Below are positions 20,305-20,457 of a DNA stretch of 20,457 nucleotides, piece by piece (positions within the stretch are counted from its first letter, which is position 1; every line of letters begins with the position of its first letter). The notes below the pieces were generated by a model. The model was given only the letters and a program-made list of their open reading frames with translations. It had not been told where the DNA came from and ran no database searches. The DNA comes from VFMC01 sp031400715 (lineage in GTDB: Bacteria > Actinomycetota > Acidimicrobiia > Acidimicrobiales > Ilumatobacteraceae), in contig JANNQK010000312.1 of assembly GCA_031400715.1 (NCBI GenBank), positions 1 through 20,457 of the forward strand, read 5' to 3'. The position numbers and the translations under genes are program-made.

Positions 20305-20457
20305 ATGAGCAAGGCGAAGTTCGAGCGCACGAAGCCGCATGTCAATATTGGCACGATGGGTCATATTGACCATGGGAAGACGACGTTGACGGCGGCGATT
20401 TCGAAGACGTTGGCGGATCGTGGGTTGGCGTCGTATACGCCGTTTGATCAGATCGAC
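20305..20457 (+). CDS. tuf: Translation elongation factor Tu (partial, N-terminus only)
   Basis: First 51 codons of EF-Tu, the GTPase that delivers aminoacyl-tRNA to the ribosome. It has the conserved start SKAKFERTKPHVNIGTMGHI, the P-loop GHIDHGKTT and FDQID at the window edge, which leads into switch I. The ATG at 20305 has GGAGAA at good spacing. Ile rather than Val in GHIDHGKTT is common in Actinobacteria. The gene has its own leader and the upstream gene runs the other way, so it is not directly behind fusA as in the classical str operon. From about codon 12, codons end in G or T (ATT, TTG, GAT, GGG, CAT) much more than in the neighbours. Confidence 0.97.
   Translation, partial: MSKAKFERTKPHVNIGTMGHIDHGKTTLTAAISKTLADRGLASYTPFDQID

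Noticed and set aside
1..20457. CRISPR arrays, tRNA/rRNA genes, insertion sequences, prophage or toxin-antitoxin modules
   Set aside because: Looked for regularly spaced repeats, cloverleaf-like segments, terminal inverted repeats and transposase or integrase motifs; none seen by eye.

Overview
This is high-GC bacterial DNA whose genes mostly end their codons in C or G. Several features fit an actinobacterium, probably of the class Acidimicrobiia (Ilumatobacter-like). These are an F420-type luciferase-like oxidoreductase, lipoproteins with low-complexity Thr/Glu/Ala/Ser linkers, several SnoaL/NTF2-like proteins, ATGA-overlapping gene pairs, starts without a clear Shine-Dalgarno sequence, and an EF-Tu beginning with a GHIDHGKTT loop. 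The taxonomic call is inference. I see no tRNA, rRNA, CRISPR array, transposase, integrase or phage gene, and no gap between genes reaches 300 bases.

Layout. (1) 1-3292: a ribose-type (RbsA/RbsC/RbsB-like) ABC importer. The permease (partial) and ATPase lie on the minus strand and the lipoprotein binding protein diverges on the plus strand. A strong hairpin follows the binding protein. (2) 3497-7202: a plus-strand operon of Rieske oxygenase alpha subunit 1, a translationally coupled 71-residue unknown protein, Rieske oxygenase alpha subunit 2 and an SDR dehydrogenase. (3) 7220-12598: single genes in alternating orientation: a TesB-type acyl-CoA thioesterase, a SnoaL-like protein, a serine beta-lactamase-like lipoprotein, an extended SDR (epimerase type), an LLM/F420-type oxidoreductase and a second SnoaL-like protein. 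(4) 12664-14491: a PEP-synthase-like phosphotransferase (central and His-bearing mobile domains, no ATP-grasp) interrupted by one in-frame TGA, with a near-perfect operator-like palindrome upstream. (5) 14527-17920: a xylose-isomerase-like TIM-barrel protein, a third Rieske alpha subunit, a third SnoaL-like protein and a stand-alone Rieske ferredoxin. (6) 17933-20115: a minus-strand operon of a PLP aminotransferase and a D-2-hydroxyacid dehydrogenase joined by an ATGA overlap. (7) 20305-end: the start of tuf.

Read together, the window looks like a catabolic accessory block next to a housekeeping gene. It has an importer for a small, possibly polar substrate, three mononuclear-iron Rieske oxygenases with one ferredoxin but no visible reductase, and follow-on dehydrogenase, thioesterase and isomerase-like functions. 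Two of the three oxygenases have Glu where naphthalene dioxygenase has the bridging Asp. The substrate cannot be named from the sequence. The most unusual points are the interrupted phosphotransferase, the coupled 71-residue protein between two different Rieske oxygenases, a hairpin over the start region of the first oxygenase, a near-leaderless nine-residue micro-ORF overlapping the ferredoxin start, and several uncharacterised palindromes and repeats in control regions.
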